A stretch of 64,000 nt of DNA from Angelobacter sp036557225 (GCA_036557225.1 DATBHX010000132.1:1-64000), one strand, 5' to 3'. Positions 52,018 through 61,003 are shown, counted from the stretch's first letter. Translations and numbers: made by a program. Notes: generated from the letters alone by a model not told the origin.

Positions 52018-52619
52018 TGAATGCAAGACATTTCCGCGTATTTCCCCTGTTGCTCACCCTGCTATTGACCAGCGCATGTAAGTCCAAGCTGCCTGCGGAC
52101 GAACCGTATACGCCCATGGAGGGGGCTGTGGGTTTTGACGCTAAGTTGGAGCGCGGGCCGGCGAACCTGGAACAAACTACCACCTGGCTAGTCACTTCTC
52201 AATCGGCCGGCCACTTGGCTACGTTCCGCATAGAGCTTGGCTCCAGCAAGGATACTCACGCCACTTTTCCCGTAGGTTTTGGGAAGGGTAGGTTGTTATC
52301 GATTACCGGCTCTGACTCGTCCGTGATGCTTGCTCAACTCAAGACCGCCTTACAGGCCAAGGCGATTCCTCAAAGTACCAAACGAGTTCCAGATGTACCG
52401 TTTACATATGCAGTTTTCGGGCTGCAAACTCGCCGCTACCCCGACGGAGGCTTTGGACCGGAGAAAACAGGCACTTGGATTACGCTAAAGCTCTTCTTTC
52501 GGGACGGCGAACCCGAGGTTTTCCTGAACTTGAACCCGGTAATCGGGAAAGGCGAATTCAGCATCAAGGACCCGGACTACGGCGATGATGTAATCAGTGA
52601 ATTGGCAAAAGTTCTGTGA
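52017..52619 (+). CDS. Lipoprotein, unknown
   Basis: A 200-residue probable lipoprotein: RVFPLLLTLLLTSAC with a lipobox at Cys19, then a mixed alpha/beta domain (TWLVTSQSAGHLATFRIELG, VPFTYAVFGLQTRRYPDGGF, TWITLKLFFRDGEPEVFLNL, ISELAKVL). The end of the HAD gene and its ATG share one base, so it is translationally coupled. Composition differs slightly from its neighbours (fewer GC-ending codons), and no family is recognised. Confidence 0.65.
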   Translation: MNARHFRVFPLLLTLLLTSACKSKLPADEPYTPMEGAVGFDAKLERGPANLEQTTTWLVTSQSAGHLATFRIELGSSKDTHATFPVGFGKGRLLSITGSDSSVMLAQLKTALQAKAIPQSTKRVPDVPFTYAVFGLQTRRYPDGGFGPEKTGTWITLKLFFRDGEPEVFLNLNPVIGKGEFSIKDPDYGDDVISELAKVL

Positions 52620-52632
52620 GTAAGCGCGCTTC

Positions 52633-53514
52633 CTACCGGAAGAATTCCTGCAGCTTCTCTTTGAACCACTCCCAGCCGGAGAGTTGGCGTGGCGGTGGTA
52701 TGTTCCAGCTTCTGAGAACGTCAACCCGCTTGAAATCTTTAGGAACATCAAAGAGGGAGAGTTCGAGAGGCCCTTCCTGCAGCTCAACTACCTCAGAGCC
52801 CCAGGTGGAGGAGAGCATGCGCCGGCTGCCATCGGCTTGCGTGACTTCGCTGCGCATGGTGGTAGTGACTTTCACCGGAAAGCCGGTCTCAACCCCGGCG
52901 CGATGGAGCTCAATCTTGTCCATCCGGTTGTAACACTTGTCATTGGAGACGGCGGCAACTTCCGCCGCAACCACGATGCCGGGACTATTCTTCTTCTGCT
53001 GGCGCCACTCCGGCATCAGCGAGCCATCGATGTACCAGCCGTCCGTTTCAGTCTCTGAGGGCTTGGAGCAGGCGCGCGGCCCGGCCACGCGTTTTTCCCG
53101 CGTGATGATGTGTCGGGCCATGTGGCCGAAGATCTGCTTCCTCTCTCCGGTATCGATATTTTCGATCCATATCTGCAGCGTGCCGCCGGAATCCTCGGTC
53201 GGTCGCGGCCGGATGCCCACGGTGGTTCCCCGTGAGTCGGTTTCATACGTGGTGTATTCGTGGGCCTGCATGTCGAGCACAAAGACGCGGTCATGTTCGC
53301 CGCGCAGAATGATCGTGGCCATCGGCGGGCCAATGCGATCTCGCATCTGCGATTGCCATTCGTTGCGCAGGCGGTCCGCAGCCAGATATTCCGTGCGCGT
53401 GTCGGTAAAGCCGCCGGTGACCTGCCGGGTCACAATCTTTACGCCATTGACAGACGGGCCGGGAGAGGTGAACGTGGTCACAACGAGCAGCGTTAGCGTC
53501 GCTAGTGTCTTCAT
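52633..53514 (-). CDS. Exported protein, unknown
   Basis: A 293-residue protein with a short signal peptide (LATLTLLVVTTFTSPGPS) and a mostly beta mature part: DRVFVLDMQAHEYTTYETDS, WYIDGSLMPEWRQQKKNSPG, KVTTTMRSEVTQADGSRRML and ELSLFDVPKDFKRVDVLRSW. This pattern resembles the DUF4412-like, outer-membrane lipoprotein-sorting folds, but the match is not secure. Convergent with the lipoprotein gene, 13 nt apart. Confidence 0.65.
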   Translation of the reverse strand: MKTLATLTLLVVTTFTSPGPSVNGVKIVTRQVTGGFTDTRTEYLAADRLRNEWQSQMRDRIGPPMATIILRGEHDRVFVLDMQAHEYTTYETDSRGTTVGIRPRPTEDSGGTLQIWIENIDTGERKQIFGHMARHIITREKRVAGPRACSKPSETETDGWYIDGSLMPEWRQQKKNSPGIVVAAEVAAVSNDKCYNRMDKIELHRAGVETGFPVKVTTTMRSEVTQADGSRRMLSSTWGSEVVELQEGPLELSLFDVPKDFKRVDVLRSWNIPPPRQLSGWEWFKEKLQEFFR

Positions 53515-53746
53515 TTTTCTCTCTCCGCCCGGGCAGGCAGGTTTTGGGGCATTATTGTACCGCCAATTCGTGCCGGAGCGTCACATTTAAATTGTGAGAA
53601 GGGTGGTTTGAAGCTCACTGTTGCCCTGGAAGTTATCTTTGTTTATTAGTTTAGCACTGGAAACCGTGGGATCGGGGCAGCCGGACATGATTGTTGATCC
53701 AGTGTCTCTGGGACTATTTGCCGCCTTAACCCTCTGCAAAGGCGCG

Positions 53747-54118
53747 CTATCGCTGGATATTTTTTAACTTCTTGAGTACTAGCGCCAGCGCATCCATCGC
53801 CAGGTGGGTTGCGTGAACAGAGGCATTCGGCAAGCCGCCCAGCGCTTCAAGCAGCTGCTCACGCTGAAGAGCGGAGGCCTCTGCTACGGACTTGCCCTGA
53901 ATCATCTCGGTAAGGCATGAGCCTGCGGCAATCGAAGCCACGCAGCCACGGGTGCGATAGCGAACCTGGTCGATCCTGCCATCAGAGAGCTTGACCGCCA
54001 GGTTCATAATGTCGCCGCAGACAGGGTGCTCAAGCCGCACCTCCGCGTCGGGCGCCGGCAGCTCGCCTACATTGCGCGGATGCTCGAAATGATCGAGGAC
54101 CTTTTCTGAATAGGACAT
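53747..54118 (-). CDS. IscU/NifU-like Fe-S scaffold, two-Cys variant
   Basis: A 123-residue scaffold-type protein: start SEKVLDHFEHPRNVGELP, Cys34 in HPVCGDIMNL, Cys59 in RTRGCVASIAAGS, and Cys68 in SCLTEM. The third cluster ligand of E. coli IscU (LHCS motif, Cys106) is replaced: residues 99-106 read ASVHATHL, so His102 remains and the Cys is Ala103. Related acidobacterial proteins share a similar HAxxL pattern, from memory. It may hold a cluster with a different ligand set or act as a carrier. No isc/suf neighbours are present. Confidence 0.85.
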   Translation of the reverse strand: MSYSEKVLDHFEHPRNVGELPAPDAEVRLEHPVCGDIMNLAVKLSDGRIDQVRYRTRGCVASIAAGSCLTEMIQGKSVAEASALQREQLLEALGGLPNASVHATHLAMDALALVLKKLKNIQR

Positions 54119-54251
54119 TTATTTGTCGCTGCGCTCTAACCCGCTTTCAGAACTTCGTTTCGGATAGATTTGAAAGCCCTGATGCCGCGGGCTCGGCGCG
54201 CCGGCCTCGCCCTTGTGCTAAGCGCCTTGCCACAGCTGTTTATATAATCCA

Positions 54252-55100
54252 ATGATGCCAGAAAACATCCTGCCGCGGCGAATCGCGTCCTTGCAGCCAA
54301 GCATCACGGTTACGATGCGCGATCTCGGCCTGCTGGAGCGGCTGGCGGCCTGCACCAAATATTGCGCTGACGTTTGTCCCGAGGTACGGCAGTCAGGCTG
54401 CCGCATCGTCGAAGATTCGTGGTCAGCGAAGGCTGAGCAGATTCTGGCTGCAAAACCCGATCTGGTGATCGCCTCGGTGCCGTACCGGTTGGAGTCAGTG
54501 GCGGAGATCATCAAGGTTGGCGTTCCTTTTCTCGGGCTGGCGCCGCGCTACCTGAACGATGTCTACAAAGATATTCTGACCATCGCTCGCCTGGTGGGAT
54601 CTGAGGAACCCGGCCTTGCCGAGCAGCGAGGCCTTGAGCTGGTACGGCGTATGCAACAAGAGATTGCAGCCGTGCGCCAGAAAACATCCAGCGCGGAAAG
54701 ACCGCTGGTCTATTGCGAAGAGTGGGGCAAGCCTCTCATCCTGTCGCAACCTTGGGTCGCGGAGCTGGTGGAAGCTGCCGGAGGAAGATTCTTCGGCCAC
54801 CCCGGAAAGCAAGCTGGCGAAGAAGAAGTTGCGACCGCAAATCCTGATGTGATTGTAGCTGCGTGGTGCGGCGCGGGTGATCGTGTGCCGCTGGAGAAAA
54901 TCGTAGCCAGGCGCGGTTGGGAACAGACCAGCGCGGCAAAGACCGGCCGCGTGTACTGCATCAACGATGAATTTCTGAACACACCGGCGAGTACGCTGTT
55001 GCACGGGCTGCAGGCTTTAGCGACGGCGATTCATCCGGAGAGATTTACGGCGCAATCAGGACTGCGACGGATCCAAGTGAAGAATTTGGTAATTGAGTAA
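54252..55100 (+). CDS. BtuF-like vitamin B12-binding protein without signal peptide
   Basis: A 282-residue periplasmic-binding-protein-like chain: PRRIASLQPSITVTMRDLGL, RIVEDSWSAKAEQILAAKPD, PDLVIASVPYRLESVAEIIK, then WVAELVEAAGGRFFGHPGKQ and VYCINDEFLNTPASTLLHGL. This is the BtuF/FecB family, which binds cobalamin or siderophores for ABC importers. There is no signal peptide and no ABC partner nearby, so the protein is probably cytoplasmic with a non-transport role, as in other orphan cobalamin-binding members. Its stop TAA is supplied by the second octamer of a repeat element. Confidence 0.8.
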   Translation: MMPENILPRRIASLQPSITVTMRDLGLLERLAACTKYCADVCPEVRQSGCRIVEDSWSAKAEQILAAKPDLVIASVPYRLESVAEIIKVGVPFLGLAPRYLNDVYKDILTIARLVGSEEPGLAEQRGLELVRRMQQEIAAVRQKTSSAERPLVYCEEWGKPLILSQPWVAELVEAAGGRFFGHPGKQAGEEEVATANPDVIVAAWCGAGDRVPLEKIVARRGWEQTSAAKTGRVYCINDEFLNTPASTLLHGLQALATAIHPERFTAQSGLRRIQVKNLVIE

Positions 55101-55173
55101 TTTGGCAATTGGGTAAGAAAACCAGAGCACAAATCGAATTCAATTACTAAATTACCAAATTACCCATTTACCA
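55087..55173. repeat. Octamer tandem repeat hairpin, element 2
   Basis: TGGTAATT, GAGTAATT, TGGCAATT, GGGTAAGA (55087-55118) face inverted octamers AATTACTA, AATTACCA, AATTACCC, ATTTACCA (55142-55173). The left arm overlaps the last 14 nt of the BtuF-like gene. Confidence 0.8.
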
Positions 55174-55197
55174 AATTTTCATAACGGGTGCGAACGG

Positions 55198-55599
55198 TTG
55201 GGAACCATTAAACAGGTAGTTGCCGCTCTCATTGTGCGGGAAGAAAAAATCCTGATCTGCCAGCGTACTCCTGAGCAGACCATGCCCCTTAAGTGGGAGT
55301 TTCCCGGAGGCAAGGTGGAGCCCAGGGAAGAATTGCGAGACGCGCTGCGCCGCGAGCTGGATGAAGAGCTGGGCATCACGGCCACCATCGGCGCCAGAGT
55401 AGCGGTGATCCGGCATAGCTATGGCAGCGGCCACGCAGTGGAACTGCATTTCTATCGCGTCGACCATTTCGAACGCGAAATTGAGAACCGCATCTTCCAT
55501 GACGTTCGCTGGGTCAGTCGCAAAGAGCTGCCCAGCTACGACTTCCTTGCCGCCGATGTGGCTTTTGTAAAAAAGATCAGCAATGGCGAGGTGCTCTAG
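55198..55599 (+). CDS. Nudix hydrolase, MutT-like
   Basis: A 133-residue Nudix enzyme with the full box G-x5-E-x7-REUxEExGU, visible as GKVEPREELRDALRRELDEE followed by LGI. The lead strand is VVAALIVREEKILICQRTP and the substrate region PLKWEFPGG is typical of MutT/8-oxo-dGTP pyrophosphohydrolases, so cleansing of oxidised nucleotides is likely. The start is TTG 55198; no ATG lies upstream in frame and no strong ribosome site is seen. Directly follows an octamer hairpin. Confidence 0.9.
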   Translation: MGTIKQVVAALIVREEKILICQRTPEQTMPLKWEFPGGKVEPREELRDALRRELDEELGITATIGARVAVIRHSYGSGHAVELHFYRVDHFEREIENRIFHDVRWVSRKELPSYDFLAADVAFVKKISNGEVL

Positions 55600-55606
55600 C
55601 CCGCAC

Positions 55607-56899
55607 TCAAGTCCGGCCCGTTACCTGCATCCAGAGCAGCGCGGCGGTCAGGACGATCATGATGACGCTGGTACCCCACGCCACGATGTTGGCAAACCTG
55701 GAGTTTTTGTAACTCCCCATCAGCTGCTGACGGTTCACCAGCTTGAGCATGAAGATCAGAACAAAGGGCAGCAGCACACCATTGGCTACCTGGGAAAAGA
55801 GAATCAGCTTGATCAGCGGCAGATGTGGGATCAGTACAAAACCGGCGCCGCCGACAATCAGTGCGGTGTAGATCCAGTAGAACGTCGGCGCTTCTGAAAA
55901 TCTCTTGTTCACGCCCGACTCGACGCCCAGTCCTTCACAAATGTTATACGCCGTGGCCAGGGGCAGGATCGCGGCCGAGAGCAGCGAGGCATTCACCAAT
56001 CCGATGGCAAAGAGCAGGAATGCCCACCGTCCGGCAAGAGGTTTCAGAGCAAGGGCAGCGTCCGCGGCATCGTTGATGTTGTGAATGCCGCCTTTATAGA
56101 GCGTTGCCGCGCAGGCCACCACGATAAAAAACGCAATGACATCAGTGACAATGCAGCCCAGGATTACGTCCCAACGCGAGAGCGCATACTGTCGTTTCCC
56201 AATTCCCTTTTCCACGATCGAGGCCTGCAGATAAAACTGCATCCAGGGCGTGATGGTGGTACCCACCAGTCCGACCACAAGCAGCAGGTAATCGGCATGG
56301 TTGCTGATCTGGGGAACAAAGGTGTCTCGAATCGCCTGGTGCCAATCCGGATGGGCCAGCAGCGCGGAAACCGGATAGGTGAAGTAGATGAGCGAAAACA
56401 GGATCAGAATGCGCTCCACCGGCTTGTACGTGCCGCGCACCACCACAAACCACACCAGCGCCGCGCCAACGGGCACCACCAGATATTTACTGACGCCGAA
56501 AATCCCCATCCCTGAAGCCAGGCCGGCGAACTCCGCCATGATGTTGCCGAAGTCGGCCAGACCCAGCACCACCATCACAAAAAAAGTAGCGCGCAGGCCG
56601 AATTCTTCACGAATCAAATCAGCCAGGCCTTTGCCGGTCACCGCGCCCATGCGCGCGGCCATCTCCTGCACCACGATCAGCGCGATGGTCGTGGGAATCA
56701 GCGTCCACAACAGCGCGTAACCGAACTTCGCTCCAGCCTGCGAGTAGGTGAGGATGCCTCCCGGATCGTTATCGACATTGGCCGTGATGAAGCCGGGACC
56801 AAAGACTGCGACAAACGCCAGCAGCCGGTACTTCAGTACGCCCAGGCCGGCGACCCGGCGGGGCATACTTAGGTCTCGTTTGAAAAATTTCAGCTTCAT
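55607..56899 (-). CDS. Nramp-related transporter with magnesium-type motifs
   Basis: A 430-residue transporter with about 11 helices of the Nramp fold. The two metal-site motifs differ from transition-metal Nramps: helix 1 has NVDNDPGG (DPGG at 45-48 instead of DPGN) and helix 6 has TTITPWMQ (TPW at 217-219 instead of the MPH methionine motif). From memory, this DPGG/TPW signature marks the Nramp-related magnesium transporters (NRMT) that carry hydrated Mg2+ and lack the soft Met ligand. Magnesium or manganese uptake is therefore more likely than iron uptake. A soluble MgtE-type magnesium sensor is encoded 5.7 kb away. Confidence 0.88.
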   Translation of the reverse strand: MKLKFFKRDLSMPRRVAGLGVLKYRLLAFVAVFGPGFITANVDNDPGGILTYSQAGAKFGYALLWTLIPTTIALIVVQEMAARMGAVTGKGLADLIREEFGLRATFFVMVVLGLADFGNIMAEFAGLASGMGIFGVSKYLVVPVGAALVWFVVVRGTYKPVERILILFSLIYFTYPVSALLAHPDWHQAIRDTFVPQISNHADYLLLVVGLVGTTITPWMQFYLQASIVEKGIGKRQYALSRWDVILGCIVTDVIAFFIVVACAATLYKGGIHNINDAADAALALKPLAGRWAFLLFAIGLVNASLLSAAILPLATAYNICEGLGVESGVNKRFSEAPTFYWIYTALIVGGAGFVLIPHLPLIKLILFSQVANGVLLPFVLIFMLKLVNRQQLMGSYKNSRFANIVAWGTSVIMIVLTAALLWMQVTGRT

Positions 56900-57031
56900 C
56901 GCAAATATTGTCCCGGAGGAGAAGAGCGGAGTTGACAGGAAAAAAGTCTACGTTTCGCAGAATAAACGAGAGCTCAAGGAAACGACAACAGCGGAAGACG
57001 ATATTTTGTCAAAAAATTGGTTTGCGGTTGC

Positions 57032-58204
57032 TCAGTCTGTGGGACCGGTGTTGGTTGCGTGGTTCAGCTCTTCTCTCCCGATCTGAAACGCGGTATTTGC
57101 GGCGGGAACGCCGGCATAGACTGCAACTTGAAGCAGCGTCTCTTTCACATCGCACGCTTCAAGCCCATGGGCCAGCGCCGCGCGAAGATGCAGGCGAAAC
57201 TCTTCCCATCGGCCCAGAGCCGCGGTCACAGTCAGGACCAGCAGGCGGCGCGTGCGATGGTCGAGGCCAGGGCGCGTCCATACGCTGCCCCAGGCGTAAC
57301 GGGTAATCAGCTCCTGGAAGTCGCGGTTGAAGTCGGTGGCGCTGGCCAGTGAGAGCTCAACGTGCTCCACGCCGAGCACTTCACGCCGAACCTTCAAGCC
57401 AGCCTCATACTGGTCCTGGCTGCTCGCCTTCGGCAACAGGAAGTCGAGCAATGCCGTGGTAAATGATCGCGGCTGCTCCAGGTTGGAGAGATGCGCGGTG
57501 TCGAGTCGAACTGCCTTTGCGTCCGGAATCTCGCTGGCCAGCACCGAGCCATGACCTTCCCACGGCGTTGACGGATCTCTATCACTGCCGATGACCAGCG
57601 TGCGAACAGAGATGCGCGCGAGCCCGGAACGAAAGTCGGCGTCACGCAAAGCAGCACTGCAGGCGGCGTAACCTTTGGGATCGGTGCTCAGCAAAACAGC
57701 GCGTGTGGATTGGGCCGAAGCCGAAGCCTGGTTCTCAGCGGAAAAGAAGCGCTGCATGACCGCATCGGCTACGGCCGCCATGCCTCCTTCAAGCACCGAT
57801 TGACGGCGCGCGTTCCACAACTCGGCTGTGCCGAACCTGGGCGCGGTGTTGGTCAAAACCAGCGCGGAGAGCCGTTGTGGAGCGTTCAGCGCCAGCCACT
57901 GTCCGATGGCGCCGCCCATCGAGAGCCCGCAGAATGCCGCCTTCGAGATTTTGAGCGCGTCAAGCAAGCTCAATACGTCCAGGCCAAGATGGTCCATGGT
58001 GTAGTCGTCGGGCGGAACGTCAGAAGCGCCATGGCCGCGCGTGTCATAGCGCAGGACTTGAAAATGGTCGAGTAGATCGGGCATCTGCGGAGCCCACATG
58101 CTGTGGTCACAGCCCAGCGAATGCGAGAGCACGAGCACTGGCAGGTCTCTCTGGCCCTCAAGCCGGTAAAACAAGCGCGTATTGTTGACGCTGAGGAACG
58201 GCAC
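57032..58204 (-). CDS. pcaL: 3-oxoadipate enol-lactonase/carboxymuconolactone decarboxylase fusion
   Basis: A 390-residue bifunctional enzyme. Residues 1-255 are an alpha/beta hydrolase: oxyanion region SHSLGCDHSMW, nucleophile in CGLSMGGAIGQW, Asp in VIGSDRDPSTPW, His in LDTAHLSNLE. These fit enol-lactone hydrolase (PcaD). Residues about 265-390 are a carboxymuconolactone decarboxylase-type domain (PcaC): RREVLGVEHVELSLASAT, YAWGSVWTRPGLDHRTR, LLQVAVYAGVPAANTAF. Together they carry out two successive steps to 3-oxoadipate. This order is the PcaL form of Rhodococcus and Streptomyces. It is the last gene of the pca operon, 3 nt after pcaB. Confidence 0.92.
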   Translation of the reverse strand: MPFLSVNNTRLFYRLEGQRDLPVLVLSHSLGCDHSMWAPQMPDLLDHFQVLRYDTRGHGASDVPPDDYTMDHLGLDVLSLLDALKISKAAFCGLSMGGAIGQWLALNAPQRLSALVLTNTAPRFGTAELWNARRQSVLEGGMAAVADAVMQRFFSAENQASASAQSTRAVLLSTDPKGYAACSAALRDADFRSGLARISVRTLVIGSDRDPSTPWEGHGSVLASEIPDAKAVRLDTAHLSNLEQPRSFTTALLDFLLPKASSQDQYEAGLKVRREVLGVEHVELSLASATDFNRDFQELITRYAWGSVWTRPGLDHRTRRLLVLTVTAALGRWEEFRLHLRAALAHGLEACDVKETLLQVAVYAGVPAANTAFQIGREELNHATNTGPTD

Positions 58205-58207
58205 GGT

Positions 58208-59629
58208 TTATCTCTTTTTCCCTTTCTTTCTGCGACCAGATTGTCGGGTGGATCTTTGCGGCCTGGGCTTTGCCCGCGGTCTTTCTCGCTCCTCTGCGGA
58301 AGCCAGCAGTTGTCTGCGGAACTCTTCTGCCATGCCCAGATAGTGGCCGGGATTTTCCAGGTCACCGAGCTCAGCGGCACGTAGATGCGGCGCGATCTCC
58401 GGCATCTCTGCCAGCACCTCACTCAGATTGCGCTTCGCTGCAACTGCCTCGGCGCTCGCCTCATGCAGAAAATGGTGCGCCCGGTCGCGTCCGATCTTTT
58501 TTCCCAGCAGCATGGAAGCGCGTTCGGCAAAGATCAGTCCCCGCGTTGCAGTGATGCTGGCCCGCATGCGTTCTTCGTCGACGATCAGTCCTTCGGCAAC
58601 ACCTGTCATCGCAGCCAGGGCCAGGCCGGTGCTCTGAATGATGCCGGCAATGGTTGGCCATTCTGCCTGCCAGCCGCCCGCCGCGCGCTCGTGCTCCTGC
58701 ACCATCATCGACAAAAAACCGGAAACCAGTCCCGGCACGCGGTGCGCCGCAGCCAGAGCCAATGTGGAACCGACCGGGTTGTGTTTGTGCGGCATCGTGG
58801 ATGATCCGCCACGGTCGCTGTCTTCATGCTCACGGACCTCGGCAACCTCATTCTGCGCGAGCAAAAGAATATCGCGCGCCATCTTGCCGAGTGAGCCGGT
58901 AAGCACGCCACACGCACAGACCAGCGTAGCCAGCCGGTCGCGATGGGTATGCCATGGAGCCTCCGGGCATGCAAGTTGAAGTTCAGCGGCCAGCGCTTCC
59001 GCAACCTTCACGCCCTCCGTTCCCAGCGCAGCCACCGTTCCAACGGCGCCTCCAAATTGCAGGACCAGCGCATCGCCAAAAGCCATGGCGAGCCGCTGCC
59101 GGCTGCGATGAATGGCGCCCAGCCACCCGGCAGCCTTTAACCCGAATGTAACCGGAGGCGCGGCCTGAAGCCACGTGCGGCCCAGCATCACGGTGCGACG
59201 GTGCCGGCGGGAGAGACGCTGCAGCGTCTTTTCCAGCCGTCGCAGATCGGCATCAAGGATTGCCTGGGCTCTTTGCAGCAGAAGGACCAGAGCTGTGTCG
59301 CAAAGGTCCTGGCTGGTGGCGCCCCAGTGCACAAACCCGGCGGCTTCAGGGTCGCTGGCGCTGACGACTTCTTTGAATGCTCGCAAGAACGGAATCGCAA
59401 TTGTGCCGCTCAGCGGAGCCGAGGTTGCTATTGTCGCAGCATCTAGGTTGGCGGAGCGAGCGGCCGCGGCAATCGCAGTGGCCGCAGAGCGCGGGATCAC
59501 GCCAAGCTTGCCTTCTACGCGGGCCAGCGCCACTTCAAACTGCAGCATCGATTGAAGGATGGATTCGTCGGAGAAAAGTTCAGCCAGCGGGCCGGTGGTG
59601 GACAAGCATTCGATCAGCCGCACCTCCAT
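58208..59629 (-). CDS. pcaB: 3-carboxy-cis,cis-muconate cycloisomerase
   Basis: A 473-residue member of the fumarase/aspartase superfamily that closes carboxymuconate, the product of PcaHG, to the lactone. The superfamily signature is RGGSSTMPHKHNPVGS. Other blocks: FVHWGATSQDLCDTAL and MLGRTWLQAAPPVTFGLKAA. The first line (SDESILQSMLQFEVALARVE) is the usual N-terminal helix. The basic C-terminal tail (KRNLSEVL, then a Arg/Lys-rich end GRRKKGKKR) is longer than typical. Gene order pcaH, pcaG, pcaB, pcaDC follows the pathway. Confidence 0.94.
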   Translation of the reverse strand: MEVRLIECLSTTGPLAELFSDESILQSMLQFEVALARVEGKLGVIPRSAATAIAAAARSANLDAATIATSAPLSGTIAIPFLRAFKEVVSASDPEAAGFVHWGATSQDLCDTALVLLLQRAQAILDADLRRLEKTLQRLSRRHRRTVMLGRTWLQAAPPVTFGLKAAGWLGAIHRSRQRLAMAFGDALVLQFGGAVGTVAALGTEGVKVAEALAAELQLACPEAPWHTHRDRLATLVCACGVLTGSLGKMARDILLLAQNEVAEVREHEDSDRGGSSTMPHKHNPVGSTLALAAAHRVPGLVSGFLSMMVQEHERAAGGWQAEWPTIAGIIQSTGLALAAMTGVAEGLIVDEERMRASITATRGLIFAERASMLLGKKIGRDRAHHFLHEASAEAVAAKRNLSEVLAEMPEIAPHLRAAELGDLENPGHYLGMAEEFRRQLLASAEERERPRAKPRPQRSTRQSGRRKKGKKR

Positions 59630-59665
59630 GCCACCTCCAGGCAGGTAAGAATACGCGAGCCCGGC

Positions 59666-60244
59666 TTAGACATCAAAGAAGACTGTCTCTTGCTCGCCGC
59701 AGAGATGAATATCGAAGAGCCAGCAAGCGTTGTCTGCGGCATCAGCTTGGGCCAGCAAGGTAGTGCGACGATCGGCTGGAACCAGCGCCAGTACAGTGTC
59801 TTCTGCATTGGCGGGATCGCCGGCAAAGTAAGCCCGCGTGGCCAGGCGCAGCAAAACACCGCGCGCGAAGACAGAAATGTTGATGTGCGGGGCTTGCACC
59901 GCACCATTGTTGCCGGCGACGCGCCCTGGTTTGATCGTCTCGAACGTGCAGACGCCGTGCTCGTCGCTGGCGAGGCGTCCAAAGCCGTTGAAGCCGGGAT
60001 CGAGCGGCTTGGGTTGCGTGTCTTCAGGATGGGCGTAGCGGCCTTCAGCGTTGGCTTGCCAGATTTCGATCATCGCGTCTGGAACCGGACGGCCTTCGCC
60101 ATCTGAGACGTGGCAGACAAGGCGAATGCGCTCTCCTTTGGTCGCGGGCGTGGCCAGCGATCCCATTGACGCATGCTCCGTGCAGCCGAGATGAAAGAAC
60201 GGACCAACGGTCTGCGAAGGCGTGGGCGTGAGATCACGGGCCAT
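59666..60244 (-). CDS. pcaG: Protocatechuate 3,4-dioxygenase alpha subunit
   Basis: The non-catalytic alpha chain of the intradiol dioxygenase; 192 residues, a normal length. TPTPSQTVGPFFHLGC is the classic start. The strand pairs (IRLVCHVSDGEGRPVPDAMI, EIWQANAEGRYAHPED, GFGRLASDEHGVCTFETIK, PHINISVFARGVLLRLATR) match PcaG, in which the iron-ligand positions are largely lost. The start ATG 60244 follows the pcaH stop by 1 nt; the longer frame from 60508 overlaps pcaH and is rejected. Confidence 0.94.
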   Translation of the reverse strand: MARDLTPTPSQTVGPFFHLGCTEHASMGSLATPATKGERIRLVCHVSDGEGRPVPDAMIEIWQANAEGRYAHPEDTQPKPLDPGFNGFGRLASDEHGVCTFETIKPGRVAGNNGAVQAPHINISVFARGVLLRLATRAYFAGDPANAEDTVLALVPADRRTTLLAQADAADNACWLFDIHLCGEQETVFFDV

Positions 60245-60245
60245 G

Positions 60246-60950
60246 CTATTGGCCCTCAAAGGGCGTAGCTTCGCGGCCACGCAGAATGATGTTGAACTGG
60301 TAGCCCAGCGCCCACTCGGGTTTGGTGGTGGCCAGGTCGAACTCAGCGACCAATCTTTGCCGTGCCTGCTCATCAGGAATGGATTGGAAGATGGGATCGT
60401 AGCGAAAGAGCGGGTCACCTGGAAAATACATCTGCGTGACCAGCCGCGTCGCAAATGCAGGACCGAACAACGAAAAATGAATATGCGCGGGACGCCACGC
60501 ATTCTCATGATTGCGCCACGGATAGGCGCCGGGTTTGATGGTCACAAAGCGATAGTTTCCGTTTTCGTCGGTAAGCGCGCGGCCTGCGCCGGTAAAATTG
60601 GGATCGAGCGGCGCCGGATGGCCGTCATGGTGGTGGCGATACCGGCCGGCAGCGTTGGTCTGCCAGATTTCAATCAGCGTATGCGGCACGGGACGGCCGC
60701 TGTCATCAAGCACCCGGCCACTGACGATGATGCGCTCGCCCTGCGGCTCGCCTGCATGCTGGTGCGTGAGGTCGCTGTCGGCCGCTGTAACTTGACTGTG
60801 TCCGTACACGGGGCCAGTGACTTCGGAAAGTGTGTGCGGCAGCAGAATGAGCGGCCGCCGCGGCGCACGAACTACGGTTGCGCGGTAAGGCTCGTAGAGA
60901 TACGGAGGCTGGCTCTGGGCCGGATGGCGGCGGTAAGGCGTGATCTTCAT
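60246..60950 (-). CDS. pcaH: Protocatechuate 3,4-dioxygenase beta subunit
   Basis: The iron-bearing chain that opens the protocatechuate ring between the hydroxyls, giving 3-carboxy-cis,cis-muconate. 234 residues. The N-terminal start YRRHPAQSQPPYLYEPYRAT is typical. Iron ligands are expected at Tyr in NAAGRYRHHHDGH, Tyr in PGAYPWRNHENAWRP, and the two histidines of AHIHFSLFG; all are present, so the subunit looks active. Protocatechuate arises from lignin-derived aromatics such as vanillate. It is followed by pcaG after 1 nt and is preceded by the MetE-like gene, 53 nt upstream. Confidence 0.95.
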   Translation of the reverse strand: MKITPYRRHPAQSQPPYLYEPYRATVVRAPRRPLILLPHTLSEVTGPVYGHSQVTAADSDLTHQHAGEPQGERIIVSGRVLDDSGRPVPHTLIEIWQTNAAGRYRHHHDGHPAPLDPNFTGAGRALTDENGNYRFVTIKPGAYPWRNHENAWRPAHIHFSLFGPAFATRLVTQMYFPGDPLFRYDPIFQSIPDEQARQRLVAEFDLATTKPEWALGYQFNIILRGREATPFEGQ

Positions 60951-61003
60951 GGGAAAACGTCCACCATTTTATACAAGAGAAATGGAAGACGCTGAGAGCG
61001 TTT

